Positions 49,013 through 61,786 are shown, counted from the stretch's first letter. The stretch is DNA of 64,000 nucleotides from CAVWCQ01 sp963753545 (GCA_963753545.1 CAVWCQ010000008.1:1488001-1552000); one strand, 5' to 3'. Program-made: numbers and translations. The notes: generated by a model from the sequence alone, not told the origin.

Positions 49013-52000
49013 ATGTCGGGAAATGCGGCTGCTGAAGGAATTAGACGGTTGACGGACCAAGACTATTATCCTGAAGAACCCGAATTCGATGCCGAAAACG
49101 CTGACGGCCTGCCTGCTGCTGACGGTGCGCCCACTGATGAAGACGTTGCCGGGGACTATCCGGCGGACGTGATCCTGCCTGCTGATTTTCCGGAAGAAAT
49201 TTCGGCGGAAGTCGCTCCGGCTGACGTCACTGAGGTGGATGTGATGCCTCGGGAGGGCGAGGATAACGATTCGCGTGTTTCTGTGATTCGGATAGAAACC
49301 CCGGCAGAGAAAGTTCGGCAGCCATTTGATCCGGTCAACGCGCTGGTTTATGTCCTGTTGGCGCTGGTCATGGCGGTTGGCGCGTGGCTGCGTTTTGATG
49401 CTCAGAACTGGGACGATTACACGCATCTGCATCCCGACGAGCGCTTTATGACGCAGGTCGTGGAGTCGCTCAACGGCACGCTGAAATTCACGGATGCCAG
49501 AGCGGATAATCAGGACGGGACGCCGGGGCCGGGCCGCCTGCTCTGCCAGAAACGCTATCCGAATACATCCCGTTCCGATGGGATCACCGAAGCAGGGCGG
49601 GGCGGTTATTTTGACGCGGACTGTTCGCCGCTGAACCCGCACAACGTCGGCTATGGCATGTACGTCTACGGCGAATTTCCGCTGTTTACCACTTATCTCG
49701 CTGCCGATGGCCGCACGCAGTTTTCGCAGGATTATCACGCCTTCCTGGAAGCATTTGATCCCGGTAAAGCGAAAGATCACAAGATCACGACCTACTGGCG
49801 CACCTATACCGGGGCGCAGTTGATCGGGCGATCCGTCGCGGCTACAGCGGATCTGCTGACGATCCTGGTGCTGTTTTTGCTGGGGCGGCGGCTCTATGGG
49901 CGCTGGACGGGGCTGCTGGCGGCTTTCCTCTATGCGGTGGCGGCTTTCCCGATCCAGCAGTCGCATTTCTGGACGGTGGATGCCTTCACGACCTTCTGGG
50001 TCACGCTCTCCCTCTATTTTGCCGTGCGCGCCATGGACAGGGATAACCGGGAGCAGACCGTCCCTGCCTATTTAGCGATCTGGGCTGTCGGTGTGCTGTG
50101 GGAAACGGTCCACTGGGAACGCCCGGTGTTGGGACTGGTCACGCTGGCGGCGAGTTTCGCGCTGGTGCTGATTCTGGCCCTGCTAATGCGCTTCGTGCTG
50201 CGACTCTATGGGCGTAGCAATCAGCCAGATGCCTGTCGCGCGGTTGGCGCACTGGCCTCGATCCTCTACCTGATCGCGTGGGGCGGGCTGATTGTCGCGG
50301 AGAAGCGCAATTTCCCGCTGGATGATGGGATCCTGGCGCTGGGACTGGCCGGGCTGGTCTATGGGCTGGTGATCATCGTCGCCTATCAGGTCGGTGAACT
50401 GATCCGCGAGCGCACGACAGGCCAGATATCCCGCGAAGCCGTCTATCTCGCCGCTGGTGGAATCACGGTCGCCTGGATCGCCCTCATGCTGGCGATGCTC
50501 TTTGACGGGCTGGCGATGTGGGCCGTGCTGGTCGTGATCGCCAGCACAATCACGCTGCTGGTCCTGGATCGCTTTGGGCTGGCCGATTTTGCCCTGTTCG
50601 GGCTGGCGGTTGGGGCGACGGTTGCGAGCCGGATCAATATGGCTCCCCTGGCGACGATCATCGCCATTGCCGCCGTGATCCGCGCCCTGTCTGTGGCGCG
50701 CAAAGCCGATCTGATTCCGACCCTGCAACTTGTGCTCAAATATCTGGTGATAACCGCGCTGGTGGCGGGTATCCCGGCATTTTTGGCCTTCCGCCTTTTG
50801 CAGCCGCACGCCTTCGCCGGACCGGGCTTCCTCGGCCTGCACTTTGATAAGGGCTGGCGCGACGATGCCTCGGAGGCGGCGTGGCTGACCTCCGGCAACT
50901 GGGACGGGCCGCCGAATCACCAGTGGGCGAGTCGCACGCCCTATCTGTTCCCCTGGCGCAATATTGTCGAGTGGGGGCTGGGCATCCCGCTTGGACTGGT
51001 CGCCTGGGCAGCCTGGGCCGCCGCGCTGATCCAGATCGTGCTGGCGTGGTTCTGGGGACGGGTCGATGATGAAACTCCCTTCCGGCGGCAGATGTGGGCG
51101 CGCCATGCGATTCCCGCCGCCTGGATTCTGATTGTCTTCGGCTGGCTGGGCGGGCGCTGGGTCACGACGATGCGCTACTTCCTGCCGCTCTATCCGGCGC
51201 TGGTGCTGTTCGGCGCGTGGGGGCTGCTGGCCCTGCTGCGATGGGCGTACCAACGGGGTTGGGTGCATAGCGTTCACATTTCCCGGCCTGCGCTGGCCCG
51301 GATCGCCTTTGTGGGCACGTCGCTGCTGCTGATCGTGGTCATCGTTTATACGGCGGGCTTCGGATTCGCTTTCCACACTATTGAGCGCCAGCAACTGACC
51401 CGCGTCGCCGCGTCGCGCTGGTTCCAGGAGACGGTCCCCGGCGATTTTGGCATGTGGGTGCAGGGTGACGACGGCACGCAAAAGCTGATCAACGTGGGCC
51501 TGATCTGGGCCGCGCCTGCGCCAAGCACCAGCCACCTGGAGCAGGGGGATGTCGTCGAATTTAATACGCTGCCCGGCTATGGTGGAAATGCTGTTCCCGT
51601 TTACGCTGCCCGGCGATGCCACCCTGACGCAGATTTCGCTGTTTAAGCTGGGCGACCCGGCGCGCGATCCCGGCGAAGAAGTGGTGCGCGTCCGGCTGTT
51701 CCGCGAAGACCCGTCGCTGGGGCGGCAGTTGGAATATGAGGGCGAAGTGCGGGCTGATTTTGCCGACAACGACTCGCCCTACGGCGGCTCGTATGTGCTG
51801 ACGCCGGATGAGATCGGTTCATCTCGCCTACCAGCCCGATGCGATGTCGCTGCCCTACAATTACACGCTGCAAGTGTCGGTGGTCGAGGGCGGCCCGGTC
51901 ATGTTTACGCACGGCCTGACCGAAGCCAGCATGAGCGTGGTCAACGATATTTCCGTCGGGCTGCGGATGGACTCCGATCAGACCCTGACTGCCGCCGACT

Positions 52001-55000
52001 TTAATCTGCCGGAGCAGCTCATCATCACCGGATACAGCGACGAGGGCGTGACGCAGCCAACGCAGTACACGGTCGGCGGTTCCGACACGATCCCGTTTGA
52101 TGTGCCCATTGACGGTGTGATCAGCGAGATCCAGATCCCGCACCTGGGCGATCCGCTGCGCGACGCGGACGCAGAAACAGTGACCTTTACGGTGGTCGCA
52201 CCGGATGGCACGAAATCGTCCGGGACGATCACGGCAGACTTTAACGCGGACGCCAATCCGCTGGGTCCTCCCAGGGAGGCCGCAAACGGTCAAACTCGAT
52301 CCGCCGCTGCACGTCCAGCGTATGGCCGATATCTACGGTAACCCGATGATGGGGCAGTTAATCGTACAGGCGAAGGATCCCATTTACACGTCCGGCCCGG
52401 TGATCGCCTGGGATGGCGACTGGGACGATCCGGTTCCCTGGTCGGTCTGCCCGATCCCGCAGGATACCGAATACCGTGACGATCTGCCCTCTGGCCTGTC
52501 GAATTATACCTGCGCGGCGCTGGGCATGTACCCGGCTTATTACCAGGGTCTCAAGCTGTGGATGTTCTGGGAAGACAACAGCGCCAAATATGCAGGCATG
52601 ATGAACGCGCTCGATCAGGCGGATTATGTGGTCCTGACCAGCAACCGCTTCTATGACACGCTGACCCGTATCCCCATGCGCTGGCCGATGTCGGTGCGCT
52701 TCTACAAGGCGCTGTTTGATGGCGATCTCGGCTTTGAACTGGATCGGAAATTCACTTCTTTCCCGCGCCTGGGACCGTTCGAAATTCCCGACGAAATTCT
52801 GCCGAGTGACAATCTGCCTGACTGGCTCAACGAACACTGGGAGGCGGAAGAAGCCTACCACGTTTACGATCACCCGGCGGTGCTGGTCTTCAAAAAGACG
52901 AGCGCCTATACCTCCCATAACGCGCAGGCGATCCTGCATGGCGACTCGCTGGTTTCGACGCGGGATATTTACCCGGCTTTTGCCACCGATGCCACCGCGC
53001 CAAACGTCATCCCCTGGACAGCCACGATTGTCAGCAAGGCCAAAACCGCGCTGATGTTCGACGCGAAAAAGTGGGACATCCAGCGCGAGGGCGGCACATG
53101 GTCCAAACTGTTCGATCTGCACTCGCTGGTGAATCGCAGCCAGGTACTGGCGGTGATTCTGTGGTGGCTGCTGATGGTGATCGCCGGCTGGCTGATATGG
53201 CCGCTGCTGTTCTGCATCTTCCCCGCCCTGCCCGATCGCGGCTTCCCGATGGCGAAGATCGTGGGCTGGCTGCTGGTTGCCTGGATCGCCTGGGTGGGCG
53301 GCACATTCAACATTCTGACCTGGACGCGCCCCGGCCTGCTGATCGTCCTGGTTGGGCTGATCCTGTTCAGCCTGGGGATCAGCTTCCGGCGGCGCGATGA
53401 CCTGCTGCGTTATATCCGCGCCAACCGGCGGCATCTGCTGGCTGTGGAAGGGTTGACGCTGCTGCTGTTCCTGGTGATGCTCGGCATCCGGCTCGGCAAC
53501 CCGGATCTGTGGCATAACGCGTTTGGCGGCGAAAAGCCGATGGATTTTTCGTACTTTAACGCCGTGCTGCGCAGTACCGTTTTCCCGCCGATTGATCCCT
53601 GGTTCTCCGGCGGCTACATGAATTATTACTATTTCGGATATGTGGTTGTCGGCGCGCCCGTCAAGCTGATCGGGATTCAGCCCTCGGTGGCCTATAACCT
53701 CGTGCTGCCGACGCTCTACGCCATGACCGGGATCGGCGTGTTCAGCATCGCCTATAACTGGGTGCGGTCCCGCGCGGTTGAACCCGGGCAGATCGAAGGG
53801 GCAACACGCGATCCCGATGAACTGCCGCTGGCGGACGTGCTTGAAGAACGGCGCGAACCGCGACTCCCGGCGGGCAGTGCGTGGATCGCGGGTACGCTGG
53901 CGATGCTGCTGGCGGTCGTGCTGGGCAACCTGGGCGAATTACATGTCTTCGTGACGAACGTCGCGGCGATGGACGGATTTCCAGAAGCGGCCCCTGCTCA
54001 GCCAGGTACGGCGGCAGGAACTCACCGACAAAAAGGCGGATATTTTCGCGGATATTTACCAGGACGAAGAGAAAAAATTCCGCGATAAACATGGGCATAA
54101 CCCGGAAACGCCGGACGATATCTTCCAGGTGAATCAGGACGCGCAGGAAGCGACAAACTGGTATATCGCAAAAACCGCCCAGCATGCGCCCCTGCTGCGC
54201 ATCTGGGAATATGAAACCGATGGCCTGAAGGAACAACTCAAAGCGTTTAAGGGCGGCATGAAACAGTTGATGAAGGGCAAACCGCTGCCCATGGCAACTC
54301 ACCGCTGGTATTGGGCCCCGACGCGCATCATCGCGGAACTGCCGAACAACGCGGGCAATAATGCGATTGCCGAGATGCCGTTCTTCACCTATCTCTACGG
54401 CGACCTGCACGCCCACATGATCGCCATGCCGCTGACGCTGATCGTGCTGCTCTGGCTGGTAGCCGAGATGATCGGGGCAGGCTATCACCTGCGGACGTGG
54501 TGGGAGGCTGGACTCGCCCTGGCCCTGGGCGGGCTGACCGTTGGCGTGCTGCGCCCGGCAAACTCGTGGGACTGGATCACCTATCTGCTGGTCGGAGTAG
54601 TTGGCCTGAGCTACGTGGCCTGGATCGGGGCGGCGCGTTCCAGCCGTGCGGATCCGCCATCCCCCACTGAGGAGCATCTGCGGCGCTGGATTCGCCCCGG
54701 CAACGCGCGGCTGGTCGTCTTTGTGCTGGCGATGGTCGTTCCCATTGCCATTGCGGCGCGCGTGTTGTTCTATTTCCTGCGCAAGACTCAGGCGGAAGAA
54801 CAGGCCAAACACCCACTCGCTCTCGGTGACAAGGCGATCAATCCCACGCTCACCGCGTCGCGGCATCCTGGCCTGGATCGTGGCGGCGCTGGCTCTCGTG
54901 ATGCTGGCCTATGTGCTGGCGCTGGTGCTGGCTAAGGCCCATACGTCGCGGCGCTGGGCGCTGCTCTGGCTGGGACGGCTGGCTCTGTTCCTGGGGATCA

Positions 55001-56314
55001 GCACACATCGCGGCGATGCCCTTTACCAAATATTTCGCGACGAACTTCACCTCGATCAAACCCTGGGCGACGGAATGCACGGCAGCGGACTGCTTTATCG
55101 CGGATCGCACGCCGCTGTGGGCCTATCTGTATGTTCACGGGCTGTTCATCTTTATTGCCGCCTCGTTTTTGATCTGGCAGGCGGCCCGGCTGCTGCGCCG
55201 CTTCCGCGTGAGCGATCTGGAAGGGCAGGCCATCCTGGTGATTCTCGTTGTGGTCGGGATGATCGGGCTGCTGATCGTCTCGCTGGTGATCGGTGTGCGC
55301 GATATCCCTGCGCTGCAACTGGCGGGGCCGATGATCGGGGCGGCGGGGCTGTTGTTCTTTATGCCGCGCCAGCACCCGCTGTTACGCGCTGTTGATGCCC
55401 TGATTGCTCTGGCGCTGATCATCAGCATCGGCGTGGAAGTGGTCGTGCTGGAAGGCGATATTGGCCGCCAGAACACCGTCTTTAAGTTTTACATCCAGGT
55501 GTGGTTTATGCTTAGTATCGCCTGCGGCATCGCCCTGGCCTGGATGCTGCGCGGGGCAGGGCGCTGGAATCTGGCCCTGCGCGCCGTGTGGCAGACCGGG
55601 CTGGCGATTCTGTTCACGATTGCCCTGGCCTACCCGGTGCTGGCAACTCAGGCCCGCTTCCTGGATCGCTTCAATGCCGATAAAACGCCGCTCACCCTCG
55701 ACGGCATGGAATTTATGAAATATGCCGTGCATGGCGAGAACAATGTTTATTTTGCCCTGGACAGTGACTACCGCCTGATCCGCTGGATGCAGGAAAACGT
55801 CGAGGGAACGCCCGTTGTCATGGAGGCGCACGCTTACCCCTCTGAATATCGCTGGGATACGCGGATCGCATTCTTCACCGGGCTGCCGACGATTTTGGGC
55901 TGGCGCAATCACCAGACCCAGCAGCGCAGCCTGCCGGAGATGGATAAGCTGATCTACTCGCGGGAGAATAATGTCGCCGCGTTTTATATGCTGGATGACA
56001 TGCAGGCCGCGTGGAAGGTGATCGAGACCTACGATGTGGAGTATATTGTCGTGGGTATCGCGGAGCGTGTGCTGTATAACGATATAACGTTCGATACGGC
56101 AACGGGCACGCTCACGCCGGGCCACCAGCCGGGAATTTCGAAGTTAGACACGATGGCAGCGATGGGCTGGCTGGATGTGGTTTACCAGTCGCCGGACTGT
56201 CTTGATCCGTCGGTGGCGCACATTGAGGATTGCCAGCCGCAGCAGGTGTATATCGATAAGGTGTATCGCGTGGTGCCGGGCACGGGGCCGAGCAGCGAGG
56301 TAGCGGTGCAGTAG
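49013..56314 (+). CDS. Giant PMT-DUF2298 (Chlor_Arch_YYY) membrane protein (six frame breaks)
   Basis: The joined product is about 2430 residues. The first half is PMT-like: acidic N-terminus, helices from NALVYVLLALVMAVGAWLRF, THLHPDERFMTQVVESLNG, FPIQQSHFWTVDAFTTFWV and a beta-sandwich (LPGDATLTQISLFKLGDPAR). The second half is DUF2298/TIGR03662: EKPMDFSYFNAVLRST, FPPIDPWFSGGYMNYYYFGY, EMPFFTYLYGDLHAHMIAMP, LKFYIQVWFMLS-like (VFKFYIQVWFML) and the C-terminal YDVEYIVVGIAERVL. Breaks lie near 51580, 51825, 52275, 53977, 54860 and 55003; each needs one base removed. Start: ATG 49013 has no SD; TTG 49049 has GAAGGAA 8 nt before it. Function of DUF2298 is unknown; glycan transfer is inferred. 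Confidence 0.8.
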
Positions 56315-56317
56315 CCT

Positions 56318-59138
56318 ATGGACTTTTCGCTGATTACGAACTGGTTAGGCCGCGAAGGTGGCGACGTTTTAAGCTGGTGGCTGCTGGCGACGCTGGCGGG
56401 TGCGGCGGCCTGGCCGCTGCTCTACCGCATGGCGGGCGGTCTGCCGGATCGTGGCTATACGCTGGCGCGCCCCGCGGGCCTTATTTTGACCGGATTCCTG
56501 TTCTGGTACCTGGGCAGCCTGGGCATGCTGCGCAACACGATAGGCGGCATGATCTTCGCCTGGGTCGTCGTGCTGCTGGTCGGGCTGGTCATTTTCTTCC
56601 GCTGGCCGGATCGCCCCCCGGTGCGGGATTGGCTGACCGAAAATACGCCGCTGATCATCGCGACGGAAGTGCTCTTCCTGCTGATGCTGGTTCTCTGGGC
56701 CGCTTACCGTGCCCACAACCCGGAATTGGGCAGCACGGAAAAACCGATGGAGATGGCCTTTCTGAACGGCATCCGGCGCAGCGCAACCTTTCCGCCCAAC
56801 GATCCCTGGCTGGCGGGTTATTCGATCAGCTACTACTACTTCGGCTATGTGATCGCGGCGATGCTGGCCGATCTCAGCGGCGTATCGAGCGGCGTAGCCT
56901 TCAACCTGATGATCGCGCTGCTGTTCGCCCTGACGGGGACGGCGGCGCTCGGCGTGGTTTATAACCTCGTCCGGTCCCGCTGGACGATTGGTCGCAAAAT
57001 GAAGCGGGGCCAGCCGGGGCGCGGCGCTCGGCGCGGGACTGCTCGGCGTGATCATGCTCGTCTGGATGGGCAACCTCGGCACGGCGCTGATCGAATTCCC
57101 CTGGCAGGGTTACGCGCCGCAGATCGCCAGCGCAAAGTACTTCGACTTTTGGGATGTCGAGGGGCGGACCAGCACGGAAGCGGTTCGACAGCCGAACGGC
57201 CTTGTTCTTTGGCAGAGGCCGGACGACGACAAGGATAAGATCCCCAATTGGGATGATAAAAAAGTGCCGCTGGACCAGTGGAGCTTCACCTGGGGATTGG
57301 GCTGGCGCTACAGCCGCGTCGTGCATGACCGCGATCTGAACGGCGATCCGGTGACGCAGCCGATCACCGAATTCCCGAATTTCAGCTTCGCCCTGTCCGA
57401 TATTCACCCCCATGTGCTGGCCCTGCCGTTCGCCGTGCTGGCGATTGGTCTGGCGCTGGCCCTGGTGCTGGGCGGGCGCGATCCGCTGTGGTTTGAATAC
57501 CCACTGTACGCGATCATGGTCGGCGGCATGATCTTCCTCAACTCGTGGGACGCGATCTATCTGCCGCTGCTGGTCGGGGCAGACGTGCTGCGGCGGCTGA
57601 TCCGGCGTGGAACCGGAACGCTGGCCTGGGAAGATATCTGGAAATCGGGCCGCTTTGCGCTGATCGTCGGGGCGCTGACTCTGTGGTTTTATCTGCCCTG
57701 GATTGTCAGCTTCGCCTCGCAGGCCAAGGGTATTTTGCCGAACGTGATCTATCCCACCGCTTGGCAGCAGTTTTTCCTGCAATTTGGTATTTTCCTGGTC
57801 ATCCTGACGATTTTTGTGCTGGTCGAACTGCGCCGGGGCAGACGCACGTTTAACATCGGCGCGGCGGCGCTCATCCTGGGGAGCATCGTGATCCTGCTGG
57901 TCGTGACGCTGGCCGTGCTGGGCATTCGTGCCTGGAACGATCAGGCGCTGCGCGGCGCAATCTATGCGGCGGTTCCATCCGGGAAAAGCCTGGGTGATCT
58001 GGTGCCCGATGTGCTGGCGCGGCGGCTGACGAGTCTGCCGCAGGAACTCCTGCTGGTCGGAATGATCGTGATCATCGTCGGGCGGCTGTTTGGGCGGCGT
58101 TATCATTCAGAGGGCGCAGCAAGCGTCGCCCCTACGGAAGACGACCCTGTAGGAGTGGGTTTGTTAACCCGCCCCGAGCATGGTTCGATTTACAGCCCAG
58201 CGACAGGCTTTGTCCTGCTGCTGGTCGGGCTGGGCGCGCTGCTGACGCTGATCCCCGATTTTATGTATCTGCACGATAATTTTGGGGTGCGGATCAACAC
58301 CGTTTTTAAGTTATACTACCAGGGTTGGATCGTTTTCAGTCTGGCATCCGCTTTCGCCGTGTGGTCTATTCTGGCGGAACGCGTGACCGTTCGGGAACGC
58401 AGCGAAGGCGACGACTCCAGGCGGCGGAGCATCCGGTTGGTGGGGCAGGTCGCATTTGTTCTGGTTGTAATTGTCTTCGTCGGCGCGGGGATGACCTATC
58501 CCTTCCTGGCAGCACAGGGGCGCGCACTGGTCGATACGGGGCGGATTTCGGTGCAGAAACAGCTCGATGCCTGCGATCCTGGGGCGGGCTACGACTGCCC
58601 GACGCAAAAGCCGCTGACCCTGGACGGCGCTCCGACGCTGGTCAGTGCCGCGCCGTATGAGTACGCGGCAATCCAGTGCCTGAACAAACTGGTTCATGAC
58701 GATAAGGCCGTGATTGCCGAAGCGCCTTATCCGGGTGGGTACGCGCAGACGAGCGGCAAGACGAATGGGCGGGTGAGCGCCCTGACCGGAATCCCAACGC
58801 TGATGGGCTGGCAGAACCATGAAAGCCAGTGGCGCGGCGATACCTACCAGGATGTGACCGACTACCGCATCGAAAATGGACAGGTGCGGGATCGGATCAT
58901 GGATGTGCAGGAGTTATTCACGACGCAGGACTGGACACGCGCCTGGGCGATTATTGATCGCTACAAGATTGATTATATCGTAGTAGGCAGTGCCGAGCGC
59001 GGTATGATTAGCGACATGGCTGGGGAAAATGCGAGCCAGTACAACGAGTACAGCCGGGGACTGGAGAAGTTTTCCCAGGTGTTCCGCCCGGTTTGCCAGA
59101 GCGGTGAGATGTCGATTTACCGCGTTGCGCCGAATTAG
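56318..59138 (+). CDS. DUF2298/Chlor_Arch_YYY membrane protein (one frame break)
   Basis: About 940 residues, starting 3 nt after the previous stop. It has ~18 helices and the DUF2298 signatures EKPMEMAFLNGIRRSATFPP, NDPWLAGYSISYYYFGYV, EFPNFSFALSDIHPHVLALP, NSWDAIYLPLLV and RINTVFKLYYQGWIVFSLA, plus a soluble end (LTGIPTLMGWQNHESQWRG; YKIDYIVVGSAERGMI). A single extra C near 57023 breaks the frame; its removal gives GAALGAGLLGVIMLVW. It is a stand-alone relative of the second half of the upstream giant protein. The family occurs in Chloroflexi and some archaea and has no established activity. Confidence 0.88.
58108..58182 (+). repeat. Dispersed repeats translated inside the DUF2298 gene
   Basis: GAGGGCGCAGCAAGCGTCGC + CCCTACGGAAGACG (58111-58144) is the GGGCGCGGCAAGCAGCGCCC family, and CTGTAGGAGTGGGTTTGTTA + ACCCGCCCC (58147-58175) is the GGGC/CCCGCCC family. 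They encode EGAASVAPTEDDPVGVGLLT and RPE between two helices. Confidence 0.75.
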
Positions 59139-59149
59139 TGGATGGACGA

Positions 59150-61135
59150 ATGGCATTAGCTACAAATGACGCGGCAGTGATGGCCGCTGAACCTTCTATC
59201 GAAGAACAACCAACACGCGGCGAACCGGGTATCCGCCTCTGGATTACGCTGGAAGTGCTGATCTATGTGATCCTGGCGGTGCTGGCGGTGGTCCTGCGGC
59301 TGGCGAAACTGGGTGATTCTCCGATGGATGATCCCCAGGCGAACCAGGCGCTGGCCGCTTTGCGTGAGGTGAATCCCAAGACACCCGGCGATGATATTCC
59401 CGCTGACAGCCCGATCACCTTTGCCCTCGATGCGATCAGCTTCAATTTTATCGGGCAGGGCAACGTTGCGGCACGCTTCCCGGTGGCAATCGGCGGGGCG
59501 CTGCTGGCGCTCTCACCTATCCTGTGGCGGCGCTATCTGAACCCGCTGCCGCCGCTGATCGTCAGCCTGATTCTGACCATATCCCCGGTGGCGCTGCTGG
59601 CGTCGCGCACGATGAGTCCCGTCACCTGGACGGCGCTGCTGGCGGTGGTCGGACCCTGGCTGGTGCTGCGCTTCTTCGAAACGGATCGATCCGCCTATGC
59701 CGTGCTATCTACTGTCGCCTTCGGGGCGATGATTTTCCTGGCGGAACCGGCGGGCCTGCTCATGCTGGTTGCGCTGGCTTTTGGTGTCGTGTTCGCGTGG
59801 CTGACCGAACCCGATCCCGCCGCGACAACTCCGGCCCTGCGCCGCGTCTGGTTCAACTGGCCGTGGGGCGATGGCGCTCTGGCTTTTGGGCTGGTCGCGC
59901 TGGCCATCGGAACGGGGCTGTTCATCCTGCCGTCTGGCCTGACCTCCATTGGCAACCTGCTGGCGGAAGGACTGCGCGGCTTTTGGCACCGGACGACAGG
60001 CGCGCCTATCGCTTTCCCGCTGCTGATCGTGCTGCGTTATGAGACGGGTCTGCTCGTCTTTGGCCTGATTGCCTGCTACCGGGCCATTCGCGAGGGCGGC
60101 TTCTTTGAACGCGTCCTGGCGGGTTGGCTGCTGGCGGGGGTTCTGCTCTCCCTGCTCTATGCCGGGTCCACGGCGGGCCATGCCCTGTGGATGACTGTGC
60201 CGCTGGCGGTGCTGGTTGCCCTCTCCGTGACGCGCTGGCTCACGGATCGGCCCGATCCGCTGTGGGGTGAGGTTCCAGGGTGGGGCGTTCCGCTGCACGG
60301 CCTGATCACGGCGGCGTTGTGGGCGGCAGTGATCCTGAGTCTGGTGCTGGTCGGCAAGTCGCTGCTGAACGAACTGGGCAGCATAACCAACCTGGGCGAG
60401 GTGATCCGGCTGCTGTTTAAGGATATTTACAGCCGCAGCGCAGGCACAGCCGAAAAGCCGCCGGGAATTATCTATATCGACAACATGCCGTTTTACGAGT
60501 ACACGCTTGGCTTTTTGCAGCTCCGTCTGGTGATGATTCTGCTGTCGACCATGCTGCTCGCCGTGCTGTTCTTTCTGGTGGCGAGTTTATGGGGCGGGCG
60601 CGCCGGCTGGTATGGCTTCGCCGTGGGCAGCGTCGCTTTCTGGCTGGTCTTTAGCTGGGGATTGGGCACGCGGGAGGCATTCACCGCCAGGGGCGATCCG
60701 CGGATGTTCTGGTTCCCTGATCCGGTGACGGATGATGTTCACGAACTGCGCGTGACGCTGGACGAGATGAGCGAACGAGAAACGGGCGACGCCAAACTGA
60801 TCGATATCAGCGCGATGGTCCCGCAGGACGGGGCGATTGCCTGGGCGCTGCGCGACTATCCCAACACGACATTTGTCGATGGGGTCGGCGCGGAGACGAA
60901 AACGGCGGCGGTCATCATGCCCTATGTCTATCCTCCCGTGCAGATGGGGGGCAGTTATGTCGGCAAAGATATGGTCATCCGCGAGTCGTGGATACACCGT
61001 TCTCCCGTTTGGAAAGACGCTCTGATGTGGTTTTACAAGAGCGAGTCGGCGGACAAACCTACCGCGCGTGAGATCGATATGCTGTGGATTCGCAATGATG
61101 TTTATGGGGTCGAGCAGGTTATCAGTCAGGAATAA
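59150..61135 (+). CDS. PMT-like membrane glycosyltransferase
   Basis: About 661 residues from ATG 59150; an in-frame GTG at 59138 that touches the previous stop is also possible. Helices begin at LEVLIYVILAVLAVVLRLAK. The first extracytoplasmic loop carries LGDSPMDDPQANQALAALRE, with an acidic pair at the position of the catalytic site in GT-C enzymes, then FIGQGNVAARFPVAIGGALL. The C-terminus has a small soluble domain (EKPPGIIYIDNMPFYEYTLG and later SWIHRSPVWKDALMWFYKSE). Intact frame. It follows the DUF2298 gene directly, so it belongs to the same operon and probably the same pathway. Confidence 0.85.
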   Translation: MALATNDAAVMAAEPSIEEQPTRGEPGIRLWITLEVLIYVILAVLAVVLRLAKLGDSPMDDPQANQALAALREVNPKTPGDDIPADSPITFALDAISFNFIGQGNVAARFPVAIGGALLALSPILWRRYLNPLPPLIVSLILTISPVALLASRTMSPVTWTALLAVVGPWLVLRFFETDRSAYAVLSTVAFGAMIFLAEPAGLLMLVALAFGVVFAWLTEPDPAATTPALRRVWFNWPWGDGALAFGLVALAIGTGLFILPSGLTSIGNLLAEGLRGFWHRTTGAPIAFPLLIVLRYETGLLVFGLIACYRAIREGGFFERVLAGWLLAGVLLSLLYAGSTAGHALWMTVPLAVLVALSVTRWLTDRPDPLWGEVPGWGVPLHGLITAALWAAVILSLVLVGKSLLNELGSITNLGEVIRLLFKDIYSRSAGTAEKPPGIIYIDNMPFYEYTLGFLQLRLVMILLSTMLLAVLFFLVASLWGGRAGWYGFAVGSVAFWLVFSWGLGTREAFTARGDPRMFWFPDPVTDDVHELRVTLDEMSERETGDAKLIDISAMVPQDGAIAWALRDYPNTTFVDGVGAETKTAAVIMPYVYPPVQMGGSYVGKDMVIRESWIHRSPVWKDALMWFYKSESADKPTAREIDMLWIRNDVYGVEQVISQE

Positions 61136-61154
61136 TGGGGGCGGAGGTGTACAT

Positions 61155-61784
61155 TTGGACGAGATGAAGACACAACGCCCTTACGAACGGGTCGCCAATG
61201 ACCCCGATCTGCCTGATCTGGTGGAGCGCAGTATGGCTGGGGATCAGAGCGCTTTTGCCGCGCTCTATGATCGGTTTGCGCCGAGTCTCTACCGGCTGGC
61301 CTACAGTATTCTGCTGGTTGAGCAGGATGCAGAAGATGTGTTGCAGGAGTTGATGGTTTACGCCTTCCGCAGCCTGCGCCTCTATGACGAGGCACGGGGC
61401 AGTTTCCGCACGTGGCTGTATACGATCACCATCAGCCGCTGCCGGAACGCACGGCGGCGCAAGTGGCTGCCGACCGTCGCCCTGAGCAATCTATTGAATA
61501 TTGGCGTGGAGCCTCCCGCCCCGGCAGATGAATCGCCGGAAGTCACCGCCGTTTGGGGGGAAGTGCGCGCCTCTTTAGAACGAGCGCTGCGCACGCTTTC
61601 GCCCCGGCTGCGTGAGGCCGTCGCCCTGCGTTATGGACAGGGCCTGACCTACCGCGAAATGGCGGAAGTGATGGGCTGCCCGCAAAAGACCGCCGAGAGC
61701 CGCGTCCGGCTGGCGCATGATCGCCTGCGAGAGGCAATGAGCACAGCCGACCAGTCAGCCCTCGAAGAATTGTGGAGCATCTGA
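61155..61784 (+). CDS. ECF-type RNA polymerase sigma factor
   Basis: A TTG start at 61155 is supported by GGAGGTG five nt upstream and gives 209 residues; ATG 61164 is the alternative. Region 2: ALYDRFAPSLYRLAYSILLV, EQDAEDVLQELMVYAFRSL, SFRTWLYTITISRCRNARRR. Region 4: LRTLSPRLREAVALRYGQGL and YREMAEVMGCPQKTAESRVR. It should direct transcription of a small regulon. The start lies 19 nt after the previous stop, and the anti-sigma gene begins 2 nt after its stop. Confidence 0.93.
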   Translation: MDEMKTQRPYERVANDPDLPDLVERSMAGDQSAFAALYDRFAPSLYRLAYSILLVEQDAEDVLQELMVYAFRSLRLYDEARGSFRTWLYTITISRCRNARRRKWLPTVALSNLLNIGVEPPAPADESPEVTAVWGEVRASLERALRTLSPRLREAVALRYGQGLTYREMAEVMGCPQKTAESRVRLAHDRLREAMSTADQSALEELWSI

Positions 61785-61786
61785 TT

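Noticed and set aside
50183..51769. 528-codon minus-strand open frame inside the giant PMT gene
   Set aside because: Gln/Arg/Pro-rich antisense shadow of a helical membrane protein.
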